A stretch of DNA of 18,467 nucleotides from Dehalococcoidia bacterium UBA1332 (GTDB taxonomy: Bacteria; Chloroflexota; Dehalococcoidia; Lucifugimonadales; Lucifugimonadaceae). Position numbers and translations under genes: made by a program. Below are positions 7,595 through 15,199 of this stretch, piece by piece. The DNA is taken from the NCBI GenBank assembly GCA_002306745.1, contig DBSW01000150.1, positions 1-18,467 on the forward strand. The letters are read 5' to 3'. The notes beneath the pieces are model-generated. The model was not told the origin of the DNA. It saw only the letters and a program-made list of their open reading frames with translations, and searched no databases. Each line of letters starts with the position of its first letter. Position 1 is the stretch's first letter.

Positions 7595-7657
7595 ACTCTG
7601 ACTTAAGTTATACGTCATAGGGTTCATCATTATGTAAATCTCGTTAAGATAGTTCCC

Positions 7658-8557
7658 GTGATTCCAACACCTACTGAACTAGACACCCTAAGAGAAGCCG
7701 GTCGAATCGCTTCCAAAGCCCGAACCTGGGCAGTGGAAACTATCAAGCCTGGATACTTACTAAGAGACCTTCAGGAAGGTATGGAAGCGATCATTAGAGA
7801 ATCAAAAGCTCTTCCACCGTTTCCATCTCAGACTAGTCGAAACACAATTGCAGCACACTACTGTTCATCCCCGTCCGACAACACAACGTTCGAAGAAAAC
7901 GATCTCGTCAAAATCGACGTGGGCGCGCACATTGACGGCCTAATTGTAGACTGCGGTGTTTCAGTAGATCTTTCTAAAGATCATAGGTGGAAAGGGATAA
8001 TCAAAGCGGCGTCTGATGCTTTGGATGAAGCTATATCCATGTGTACTCCAAATATCGACGTTGAAGACATTGGAGAACGCGTCAGTAACGTAATTACTAA
8101 CGCTGGCTACAATCCAATTTTAAACTTAACCGGCCACGGGCTTGGTAAATATACCCTTCACGACGCTCCGCAAATTCCAAACGCCCGAATAGGCCTAAAG
8201 GGTACACTCGAGGTCGGGTCAATATTCGCCATCGAACCATTTGCCACTTCAGGGCGCGGTTATATCAAAGATGAAGGCAAGCCCGAAGTGTTCATGCTTG
8301 AAAAATCACCAAAGCCGTCCAATAAAATAGATCCAGATGTACTAAATGCAATCGAGTCATGGCACGGCCTTCCAATTGCGCGCCGTTACTTTATGACCTT
8401 ACCCCGAAAGCCTTTCGAACGCACAATGAAAGAGCTTGTAAAACAAGGCGCTATGCGCGAATATCCGCCCCTTGTAGAGATAACTGAGCACCCTGTAGGT
8501 TGGAAAGAACACTCCATCTGGCTAGGACCTAATGGCGCCGAAATATTAACTACTTAA
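7658..8557 (+). CDS. map: Methionine aminopeptidase, type II (archaeal/eukaryotic-like)
   Basis: This enzyme removes the initiator methionine from nascent proteins. The 299 residues carry the five pita-bread metal ligands expected of MetAP: D87 and D98 (KIDVGAHIDGLIVDCG), H160 (LTGHGLGKYTLHDAP), E193 (FAIEPFATSG) and E284 (KEHSIWL). Type II features are GKYTLHDAPQIPN, the IEPFATSGRGYI stretch, the long insertion between E193 and the C-terminal part (about residues 205-265), and GAMREYPPLVEI near the end. Most bacterial MetAPs are the shorter type I. The start is a GTG at 7658. A -10-like TAAGAT (7645-7650) would place transcription initiation at or beside it, so leaderless translation is possible. 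It is separated by 13 bp from the DapA-like gene, which implies co-transcription. Confidence 0.85.
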   Translation: MIPTPTELDTLREAGRIASKARTWAVETIKPGYLLRDLQEGMEAIIRESKALPPFPSQTSRNTIAAHYCSSPSDNTTFEENDLVKIDVGAHIDGLIVDCGVSVDLSKDHRWKGIIKAASDALDEAISMCTPNIDVEDIGERVSNVITNAGYNPILNLTGHGLGKYTLHDAPQIPNARIGLKGTLEVGSIFAIEPFATSGRGYIKDEGKPEVFMLEKSPKPSNKIDPDVLNAIESWHGLPIARRYFMTLPRKPFERTMKELVKQGAMREYPPLVEITEHPVGWKEHSIWLGPNGAEILTT

Positions 8558-8570
8558 TGCTAAGAATAAG

Positions 8571-9464
8571 TTGACCACCTCAAAAATTACGGGTCTTGTA
8601 CCCATCCTGCAAACTCCCTTCGACAGGAAAGGGCGAATCGATACGGAAGCACTCCGAGAACTAGTCAACTACAACATTGACTCAGGTGTTGACGGATTAG
8701 GTATCGCTCTTGCCAGCGAAGTTCCATTCCTTACCGAAACGGAACGTAACGAACTACTAAGAATAGTTGTTGACGAAACCAACGGTCGAGTACCAGTGGT
8801 AATGAACACAGGTGCAAACGGTAATGAACTTGCAGTTCACTACAGTCGTAAGGCAGCGGAACTAGGCGCGAACGCAGTGATGCTGACTCCTCCAGAGTCG
8901 AAACTTACCAGCAGAAACGCTTCAGCCATAAAACAATATTTCCAAGATGTCGCATTAACTGTGAAAACCTCGATAGTGATTCAAGATGTTGAATTTGCAC
9001 AGATACCTCCCCAAATGGTTGCAGACCTAGCTGGCCATTACCCAGCAATCGTTGCATGCAAGATGGAAACGCCACCAACTGCAAATAGAATTGCCGAAAC
9101 TGTTAAGGCAGTTGATGGAGATATTGAAGTGTTAGGCGGCGGCGGAGCTACTTATCTAATAGAAGAACTAGCCAGAGGGAGCAAAGGTACAATGCCATTC
9201 AGTTCTACACCAATGGAATTTGCACAAGTCTTAGCACTACACAAAAAAGGCGAAGTTGATCTCGCACGGAAAATTTTCAAAGAGCGCATCTCACCGTTAT
9301 GCCATTTAGTAAGCCAGTCACCAACAATTGCCATTGAGTTCCATAAACAAATTCTTAAGAAAAGGGGACTTATTCCTTCATCTAACGTAAGACAACCAGC
9401 GGCATTGATTGACACACATACTCAACGCGATATAGATGAACTTCTTGAGAAACTTATCGTCTAA
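8571..9464 (+). CDS. DapA-like (dihydrodipicolinate synthase / N-acetylneuraminate lyase family) aldolase of unknown substrate
   Basis: The 297 residues fit the class I pyruvate-aldolase TIM barrel: GLVPILQTPFDRKGRID (8-24), VPVVMNTGANG (74-84), KAAELGANAVMLTPP (94-108), ACKMETPPT (162-170), and IEVLGGGGATYLIEELARGSKGTMP (185-209). K164 is the likely Schiff-base lysine. Two catalytic elements of true DapA are absent. The GTTGE loop reads ALASEVP (46-52), and the YNxP tyrosine position reads VIQDVE (136-141). It is therefore unlikely to be lysine-pathway DapA; another 2-keto-acid aldolase, lyase or dehydratase reaction is more plausible. The start is a TTG at 8571, 13 bp after the MetAP stop, with little Shine-Dalgarno support. 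It ends 21 bp from the convergent OCD-like gene. Confidence 0.8.
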   Translation: MTTSKITGLVPILQTPFDRKGRIDTEALRELVNYNIDSGVDGLGIALASEVPFLTETERNELLRIVVDETNGRVPVVMNTGANGNELAVHYSRKAAELGANAVMLTPPESKLTSRNASAIKQYFQDVALTVKTSIVIQDVEFAQIPPQMVADLAGHYPAIVACKMETPPTANRIAETVKAVDGDIEVLGGGGATYLIEELARGSKGTMPFSSTPMEFAQVLALHKKGEVDLARKIFKERISPLCHLVSQSPTIAIEFHKQILKKRGLIPSSNVRQPAALIDTHTQRDIDELLEKLIV

Positions 9465-9485
9465 GTCATCTCCATTTACGTAAGA

Positions 9486-10490
9486 TTATTGACTAAAGTC
9501 AAACTCTAACCCAACGCCCTGTGCAACAGCGTGCTCGTATACAAGCGAAGCACAAGCGATATCTTGAACTGCTAACCCAACGCTTTTGAATAGGGTTATC
9601 TCATCATCATTCTCACGCCCGGGGATCTTTTGATTAATTACCTCACCGATCGACCCGTATATATCGTTTGGTGAGAATACACCTTCCTCAATTGGAATCT
9701 GTATATCTCCCGCTTCGTTCAAACATGCCTGTATCTGATCACAAATCACTTTTGATTTTGTAATGGTTCCTGAATCTAGTTCGCGTACACCTACCGCATG
9801 TGAACCGATCGCATTAATATGCGTTCCTGGCTTCCACCAACCATCTTCAACAATCGGCTCAGTGGCACTTGTTATCAGTGTCACAACATCCGATTCCCTG
9901 ACTAACCCCTCTGCACTATCGGCTACCTGAACATTTAAGCCAGTTATTTGGGTAAATTCCTCTGCAAAAGCCGCCTTGGTGCTATCGCCATTACGAGAAT
10001 AAACGAGAATAGTTTCTAAATTTGTAACCTCTGCAATGGCAAGAACCTGACTTCTTGCCATTACTCCAGTACCTAAAACTCCTGCTACTTTTGAATCCTT
10101 ACGCGCAAGGTGGCGAGTAGCTACGCCACTACTAGCACCTGTTCGTATGCCCGTAAGTAGGCCTCCGTCCATTGCAGCAACGACTACACCGGTCTTATTG
10201 TCTTGCACTAGAATTGTTCCAACTGTGGTTGGTATTCCGAACTTAGAAGGATTCTCCTTGTACACGGTCACAGCCTTAACACCAAGTGCACCGCCAGACT
10301 TGAGATAAGCTGGCATATAAGCAATCCAACCACCAACTTCGGCATCAGTCATTACAGTACGATCTGGCATCTCAGCAGTTCCTGTAGATAACTCACCAAA
10401 CGCTGCTTCGACAACGTCAATCGCCTTGGACATCGGAAGAAGTTTTTGTACGTCTGAACGGTTCAACAGTAATGCCAAAAAATACTCCAT
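9486..10490 (-). CDS. Ornithine cyclodeaminase / mu-crystallin family NAD(P)-dependent enzyme
   Basis: The 334 residues show the family layout: an N-terminal substrate part with LGVKAVTVYKENP (69-81), GTILVQDNKTG (91-101) and AAMDGGLLTGIRTGASSGVATRHLAR (105-130). The Rossmann domain follows, with VLGTGVMARSQ (138-148), then VVTLITSATEPI (202-213), INAIGSHAVGVRELD (225-239), and the C-terminal ITLFKSVGLAVQDIA (298-312). The family includes ornithine cyclodeaminase, alanine dehydrogenase, ketimine reductases and other imine or amino-acid enzymes. Classical ornithine cyclodeaminase has GGDCPGKTELD where this protein has GSHAVGVRELD, so the key Asp is replaced and a true ornithine-to-proline role is doubtful. 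ATG start at 10490. Convergent with the DapA-like gene. Confidence 0.83.
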   Translation of the reverse strand: MEYFLALLLNRSDVQKLLPMSKAIDVVEAAFGELSTGTAEMPDRTVMTDAEVGGWIAYMPAYLKSGGALGVKAVTVYKENPSKFGIPTTVGTILVQDNKTGVVVAAMDGGLLTGIRTGASSGVATRHLARKDSKVAGVLGTGVMARSQVLAIAEVTNLETILVYSRNGDSTKAAFAEEFTQITGLNVQVADSAEGLVRESDVVTLITSATEPIVEDGWWKPGTHINAIGSHAVGVRELDSGTITKSKVICDQIQACLNEAGDIQIPIEEGVFSPNDIYGSIGEVINQKIPGRENDDEITLFKSVGLAVQDIACASLVYEHAVAQGVGLEFDFSQ

Positions 10491-10850
10491 ATTTTTAAAT
10501 AAACAGAGATGAAATTAATAAATCCACACCGATATTAGTTTCAGTGAAAATTATAGCCCGCAATTACAGTCAGATAATCTCAATATCATCCTATAGTTCT
10601 CACCAGACTATAAAAAAACAAGTCCTAAAAATGCGAGTTGACCTGTATCGTTATAACCTATGACACCGGTAGCGGGGCGATTTTTCTAGTGCAACAAATA
10701 GTAACCACAACACCGACACTAGGCTTAGTGTTTAAAACACCAATTATTCATTAGAGTCGACTCGGTCGAATAAAGATATCTTTTTAGTGAATAACAAAGG
10801 TTATTGCAACAAAATAAAGAGTCTATAAACCACATAGTTCGTATGCAGTT
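10491..10850. other. Divergent intergenic spacer between the OCD-family gene and thpR
   Basis: This 360-bp AT-rich spacer has no ORF or RNA gene that I can support. It contains a minus-strand TATAAT (10550-10555) and two overlapping small inverted repeats at 10716-10740: ACACTA-GGCT-TAGTGT, then GTGTTT-A-AAACAC. A possible weak thpR promoter has TTATTG at 10801-10806, a 17-bp spacer and TATAAA at 10824-10829. Two further TAGTG repeats occur near 10687 and 10785. The spacer probably holds two divergent promoters and perhaps an operator. Confidence 0.4.
10550..10555 (-). promoter_or_regulatory. Possible -10 element for the OCD-family gene
   Basis: On the minus strand a perfect TATAAT occupies 10555-10550, which would start transcription near 10543 and leave a 5' UTR of about 50 nt before the ATG at 10490. 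No good -35 box is visible at the right distance, so the call is tentative. Confidence 0.35.
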
Positions 10851-11471
10851 ATGAAAAATGAGAAAACTCCCATAAACGAAGTGATGGTTGAGACCCAAAG
10901 ACTATTTATAGTTATAGAAATCTCACGACAACGAAAACGCGAATTTCATGCACTAGCTAACAGTTTCCGACCGCGTGAACGTGAGCGAGTCAGATGGATC
11001 GACGAAGAAGCGATGCATCTGACGCTCAAATTCCTTGGCGATGTACAAATAGACCATATCGAGAGAATTAAGATAGCCCTTAATGAAGCTGCAAATTCGA
11101 CTGGAAAATTTTCAATTAAGATCGGTCGTAGCGGATGCTTCCCTTCATTCCGCAATCCTCGGATATTATGGGTAGGGTTCTTTGGTGAATCGCGTAGGTT
11201 AGAACAGCTTCAAGGACGCATCGAGGGGCGCATGATAGCCCTCGGCTATAGCGAAGAAGAACGCGAATTCAAGGCGCATATCACGGTCGGACGTACACGC
11301 GCTGGAATTCGAGGTCGCTTCGCTGAAGACGTGGGGATTTCATGGCAACATGCCCCACTGAAAAGTACCGGACAAACCATTCCGGTGAATTCCATCGCTT
11401 TGTACCGTAGCGTAGTAGACGGCAAAGGGAACACCAAATACCAACAGTTAGCTAACTATGAACTGGTTTAA
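10851..11471 (+). CDS. thpR: RNA 2',3'-cyclic phosphodiesterase (LigT/ThpR, 2H family)
   Basis: The protein has the paired HxTx signatures of the 2H phosphoesterase superfamily: HLTLKFLGD (56-64) and HITVGRTR (143-150). The two histidines are the catalytic pair that hydrolyses 2',3'-cyclic phosphate RNA ends. The intervening FPSFRNPRILWVG (97-109) and the RLFIVIEI strand (17-24) also match ThpR. At 206 residues it is slightly longer than usual (about 180-190). The excess lies before RLFIVIEI, so the ATG at 10884 (MVETQRLF) is a credible alternative to the ATG at 10851; neither has a clear Shine-Dalgarno. The gene is followed by the T-box leader of ileS, which has its own promoter-like -10, so it is probably transcribed separately. 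Confidence 0.88.
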   Translation: MKNEKTPINEVMVETQRLFIVIEISRQRKREFHALANSFRPRERERVRWIDEEAMHLTLKFLGDVQIDHIERIKIALNEAANSTGKFSIKIGRSGCFPSFRNPRILWVGFFGESRRLEQLQGRIEGRMIALGYSEEEREFKAHITVGRTRAGIRGRFAEDVGISWQHAPLKSTGQTIPVNSIALYRSVVDGKGNTKYQQLANYELV

Positions 11472-11512
11472 TCTTGCCAATATCAACTACTGCATGATAA
11501 TCAGTTAGCTTC

Positions 11513-11518
11513 TATACT
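11513..11518 (+). promoter_or_regulatory. Probable -10 element of the ileS T-box transcript
   Basis: TATACT at 11513-11518 would set the transcript start near 11525, just before the base of T-box stem I (from 11531). The -35 region at 17 bp (about 11490) is poor. The position relative to the T-box is the main support. Confidence 0.5.
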
Positions 11519-11524
11519 TAATCT

Positions 11525-11808
11525 GAAAAAAGTTACGATGGAGACGCGATCGAATTCGATAGCCTCTTAAAGCGAACCCGGGACGGTGGAAGCGGGTAAG
11601 GGGTAGGTAGAGATCATCACTCCTGAACTGTTCAATGAAAGCCACACTGAGAAAAGGCAAATAATCTGAACCGTCTCGCCGAACGTTATACCGGCTCAAC
11701 TGAGTGTTTCAATTCAGCCAGTCTGAATTGAAAAATCAGGGTGGTACCGCGGTATAGTTTTATATTTCAAAACGCCCGTCCCTGACCCATTGGGGCGGGT
11801 ATTTTTGT
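11525..11808 (+). promoter_or_regulatory. T-box riboswitch (isoleucine, specifier AUC) upstream of ileS
   Basis: The T-box core AGGGTGGTACCGCGG (11738-11752) is unmistakable. Its TGGT bulge matches a tRNA ending A-CCA, as tRNA-Ile does. Stem I can be drawn with base helix AGTT/AACT (11531-11534 with 11626-11629) and helix GGAG/CTCC (11540-11543 with 11620-11623). The specifier loop on the 3' side holds ATC (11616-11618) followed by the conserved purine A. ATC is an isoleucine codon, agreeing with the downstream ileS. The antiterminator TCAGGG (11736-11741) with CCCTGA (11780-11785) overlaps the 5' arm of the terminator, so control is transcriptional: uncharged tRNA-Ile stabilises the antiterminator and raises ileS expression. 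Confidence 0.95.
11773..11807 (+). terminator. T-box-controlled intrinsic terminator of ileS
   Basis: CCCGTCCC (11775-11782) pairs with GGGGCGGG (11792-11799) in an 8-bp stem with one G-U and a 9-nt loop, followed by TATTTTTGT. Its 5' arm shares bases 11780-11782 with the antiterminator. Confidence 0.9.
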
Positions 11809-11874
11809 GCTCCGTTCTGTAACGATACAAAAGAAGCTTTCGCAAAAAAGGTGAAATCTAAGGACTGAAATAAC

Positions 11875-14800
11875 GTGGCGAACCACTTCGATTCGGTAGA
11901 ACCAAAAGTCGACTTCATTGCCAAAGAGGAAGAAATCCTACAATGGTGGGAAGACAACAACATCCCTGCTCGTTACAGAGCATTAAATAACGATAAGAAG
12001 AAAACATTCTCGTTCATCGACGGACCTATCACTGCAAACAACGCAATGGGCGTGCATCACGCATGGGGACGAACATACAAAGACCTATTCCTACGCTTCC
12101 GCAATATGCAGGGCTACCGCCAGCGTTTCCAGAATGGATTTGACGGACAAGGGTTATGGATTGAAGTAGAAGTCGAAAAAGAAAAGGGATTCAAGTCAAA
12201 ACGGGACATTGAAGAATTCGGCGTTGCCAAGTTTGTTGATGAATGCAGAAAACGAGTCGACCGTTTCGCTGATCGAATCACATCACAGTCAAAGCGACTT
12301 GGCTACTTCATGGACTGGGACAATTCTTATCACACAAAGTCAGACGAAAATAATTACACCATCTGGCATTTCCTCAAAACCTGTGCCCAAAAAGGCTGGA
12401 TTTATAAAGGCCGAGACGTAATGCCATGGTGCCCACGCTGCGGAACAGGTCTATCTCAGCACGAAATCGTCACAGAAGGCTATCAAGAAATCACTCACGA
12501 AAGTCCCTATGTGAAGTTCCCTTTGATAGACGCTGGTCACGAAGGAGAACATTTACTAGTTTGGACCACTACGCCGTGGACATTAGCCGCAAATGTAGCT
12601 GCAGCCGTGAACCCAGACTATACGTACGTAAAGGTTGAAGATCAGGGCTCGATATTGTATTTGAGCAAGTCGTTAGTGGAAACGCTGAAAAATGATCATG
12701 TACTAACCAAGGATGCAAAAATTATCAGCGAGGTACTTGGCTCTAACCTTGTTGGTCTCCGATATCGTGGTCCATTCGATGAATTACCTGCTCAATCTGA
12801 AACAAAAAATCAACACGTAGTATTGCCTTGGGATGAAGTAGGTGAAGACGAAGGTACCGGAATCGTCCACAACGCTCCAGGAGCTGGTGCAGAAGACTTC
12901 AAGCTCGGAAATGAGCACGGTCTCACCCCAATTGCACCTCTAGATCAAAACGGTGTATACCGAGAAGGCTTTGGGGAGTTCACAGGTAAATCAGCATCCG
13001 ATGTAAAAGACATGGTGTTTGAATCACTCCGCGAAAAGGACCTTTTGGTAAGGGTAAACAAATACACGCATCGCTATCCAGTATGCTGGCGGTGTTCGAC
13101 AGAACTGGTATTCCGGCTTGTAGATGAATGGTTTATCAGTATGGACGAAATCAGGCCAAAGATGCAAGAAGCCACGAATGAAATGAACTGGTACCCCGAG
13201 TTCGGTAAAGCCAGAGAACTAGATTGGCTAAAAAACATGCAAGATTGGATGATCTCAAAGAAACGTTACTATGGTTTGGCACTTCCAATCTACGCCTGTC
13301 ATTGTGGAAATTTCGACGTGATCGGCTCAAAAGAAGAGTTGAAAACACGCGCTGTAGAAGGCTGGAAGGATTTTGATGAAAGTGGAGCATCACCGCATCG
13401 ACCTTGGATAGATAGCGTAAAGATCGAATGCTCAAATTGTGGTGAAAAAATCAACAGAATCGAGGATGTAGGAAATGCCTGGTTAGATGCAGGTATCGTT
13501 CCATTCTCAACTCTTGGATACAAGTCTAATCCTGATTTCTGGAAAGAATGGTTCCCTGCTGACTGGATATCAGAGAGCTTCCCTGGGCAGTTCAGAAACT
13601 GGTTCTACTCACTAATAGTAATGGCTGCTGTGCTTGAAAATTCTATGCCCGCAAAAAATGTTTTCTCATACGCACTAATGAGAGACGAAAACGGCGAAGA
13701 AATGCACAAATCAAAGGGCAATGCAATCTGGTTTGAAGACGCAGCCAGCAAAATGGGAGTGGATGTTATGCGGTGGACTTACAGCCGCCACAATCCAGCT
13801 TCAAACCTCAACTTTGGTTACAAAACCGGTGATGAGATTCGACGTCAATTCTTAATTCCTATGTGGAACATTTACTCATTCTTCACGACCTATGCCAATT
13901 TGGACAAGTGGACCCCTGAGAATTGCGCAATTCCTTCGCATTTTGGTTTTGATAGCTATGGAAATAAAAAATACGAAGAACTTTCAGGGTTACCAGATGA
14001 ACAAGGATTCGCTGAGCTTGACCAATGGATATTATCTGAGCTTAATCAGCTAATTGCCAAAATTACCAACAACCTTGAAAAATGGCAACTGCCCTACGCT
14101 ACAGGAGCGATAGAACAATTTGTTGACGATCTTTCTAACTGGTACGTGAGAAGGTCAAGACGTAGATTTTGGAAAACTGAGGGAGACAAAGATAAAAACG
14201 CAGCGTACTCGACTCTTTATTCATGCCTTACGACACTATCCCGCCTGATAGCACCATTTACACCATTTGTCGCAGAAGTTATGTATAAAAACCTTGTAGC
14301 CGACAGAATCGAAGATGCTCCTGATTCAGTTCACCTAACGTCCTGGCCTAAGGCAAATAATTCACTCATAGATGAAGATGTCATGAATCAAACCCGTCTT
14401 GCTATTCGGCTAGCATCACTAGGGAGATCAGCTCGTGCCCAATCCCGTCTAAAAGTGCGTCAGCCTCTTGGTGAATTTATCGCTGAAGTTCGACATGATT
14501 GGGAACATTTCGCTCTTGTCAAGATTGAAAATGTTCTTAAAGAAGAATTGAACGTTAAGGCAGTACGAAATGCTTCTAACATGGGCGGTCTACTTAGATA
14601 TGAGATAAAGCCCAATCTAAGAATTTTAGGTCCGAAATATGGCAAACAGATTGGTGATATCCGTGACACTATAGCCGCGTCAGACGCAAACGAAATCGTG
14701 CGAGCATCAGAAGCCGGAGAAACGATCAAATTGTCAGGCTTCGACCTACAGCCAGATGAAGTGATTATTGAACGCGTACCACTAAAAAATTACGCAATTG

Positions 14801-15132
14801 CAACAGATGGAGGATACACCGGAGCGGTTTTAACGGTCGTTTCAGATGAACTCAAAGCCGAAGGTACGGCAAGAGAACTAGTCAGATTAATTCAAAATCT
14901 TCGCAAGTCATCAGGCCTAGAAATTTCAGATCGAATTAATCTATGGATTTCTTGTTCAGTTAACATCAAAAAGTCGCTAGAGACCCACGTTAACTACATA
15001 TCCGAAGAGACGCTTACCCAAAATCTTGATCTAGGTGCGGTCCTTAGCGAAGACGCACTAGGAATAGCTGCAATGAACAGTCTCACACTTGATGATGGCG
15101 ACAAAATCAGCGTAGCTTTGGAAAAAGCGTAA
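11875..15132 (+). CDS. ileS: Isoleucyl-tRNA synthetase, long form with variant signature motifs
   Basis: IleRS charges tRNA-Ile and edits misactivated valine. The 1,085-residue length exceeds common bacterial type I IleRS (about 930) and fits the type II (eukaryote-like) group. The class I signatures are variant: MGVHHAWGRT (58-67) at the HIGH site and HKSKGN (611-616) at the KMSKS site. Cysteine pairs at WCPRC (186/189), CWRC (404/407) and CHC...CSNC (475/477 with 519/522) suggest zinc sites. WTTTPWTLAAN marks the editing domain, DVGNAWLDAGIVPFST is in the catalytic core, and SNWYVRRSRRRFW begins the anticodon-binding domain. ARELVRLIQNLRKSSGLEISD marks the C-terminal extension seen in long IleRSs. 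The GTG start at 11875 has AAGGAC about 10 nt upstream. Regulation is by the preceding Ile T-box. Confidence 0.95.
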   Translation: MANHFDSVEPKVDFIAKEEEILQWWEDNNIPARYRALNNDKKKTFSFIDGPITANNAMGVHHAWGRTYKDLFLRFRNMQGYRQRFQNGFDGQGLWIEVEVEKEKGFKSKRDIEEFGVAKFVDECRKRVDRFADRITSQSKRLGYFMDWDNSYHTKSDENNYTIWHFLKTCAQKGWIYKGRDVMPWCPRCGTGLSQHEIVTEGYQEITHESPYVKFPLIDAGHEGEHLLVWTTTPWTLAANVAAAVNPDYTYVKVEDQGSILYLSKSLVETLKNDHVLTKDAKIISEVLGSNLVGLRYRGPFDELPAQSETKNQHVVLPWDEVGEDEGTGIVHNAPGAGAEDFKLGNEHGLTPIAPLDQNGVYREGFGEFTGKSASDVKDMVFESLREKDLLVRVNKYTHRYPVCWRCSTELVFRLVDEWFISMDEIRPKMQEATNEMNWYPEFGKARELDWLKNMQDWMISKKRYYGLALPIYACHCGNFDVIGSKEELKTRAVEGWKDFDESGASPHRPWIDSVKIECSNCGEKINRIEDVGNAWLDAGIVPFSTLGYKSNPDFWKEWFPADWISESFPGQFRNWFYSLIVMAAVLENSMPAKNVFSYALMRDENGEEMHKSKGNAIWFEDAASKMGVDVMRWTYSRHNPASNLNFGYKTGDEIRRQFLIPMWNIYSFFTTYANLDKWTPENCAIPSHFGFDSYGNKKYEELSGLPDEQGFAELDQWILSELNQLIAKITNNLEKWQLPYATGAIEQFVDDLSNWYVRRSRRRFWKTEGDKDKNAAYSTLYSCLTTLSRLIAPFTPFVAEVMYKNLVADRIEDAPDSVHLTSWPKANNSLIDEDVMNQTRLAIRLASLGRSARAQSRLKVRQPLGEFIAEVRHDWEHFALVKIENVLKEELNVKAVRNASNMGGLLRYEIKPNLRILGPKYGKQIGDIRDTIAASDANEIVRASEAGETIKLSGFDLQPDEVIIERVPLKNYAIATDGGYTGAVLTVVSDELKAEGTARELVRLIQNLRKSSGLEISDRINLWISCSVNIKKSLETHVNYISEETLTQNLDLGAVLSEDALGIAAMNSLTLDDGDKISVALEKA

Positions 15133-15199
15133 TCTGAGAATATTAGATGCTACATTTTTTGCTCTTAATGCATTTACTCAGGTGATCCTTGAAATACTA

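Noticed and set aside
7632..7637. ATG-TAA start-stop mini-ORF just before map
   Set aside because: The six-base occurrence is easily due to chance and has no supporting Shine-Dalgarno.
8571..9464. Calling this gene dapA of lysine synthesis
   Set aside because: The Schiff-base Lys is present, but the GTTGE loop and catalytic Tyr motif are missing.
9486..10490. OCD-family gene as an ornithine cyclodeaminase working with proBA in proline synthesis
   Set aside because: The catalytic Asp segment differs from true OCD and the gene is far from proBA, so only the family-level call is supported.
15133..15199. Intrinsic terminator between convergent ileS and the YihY gene
   Set aside because: A T-run is present near 15155 but I find no convincing stem before it.
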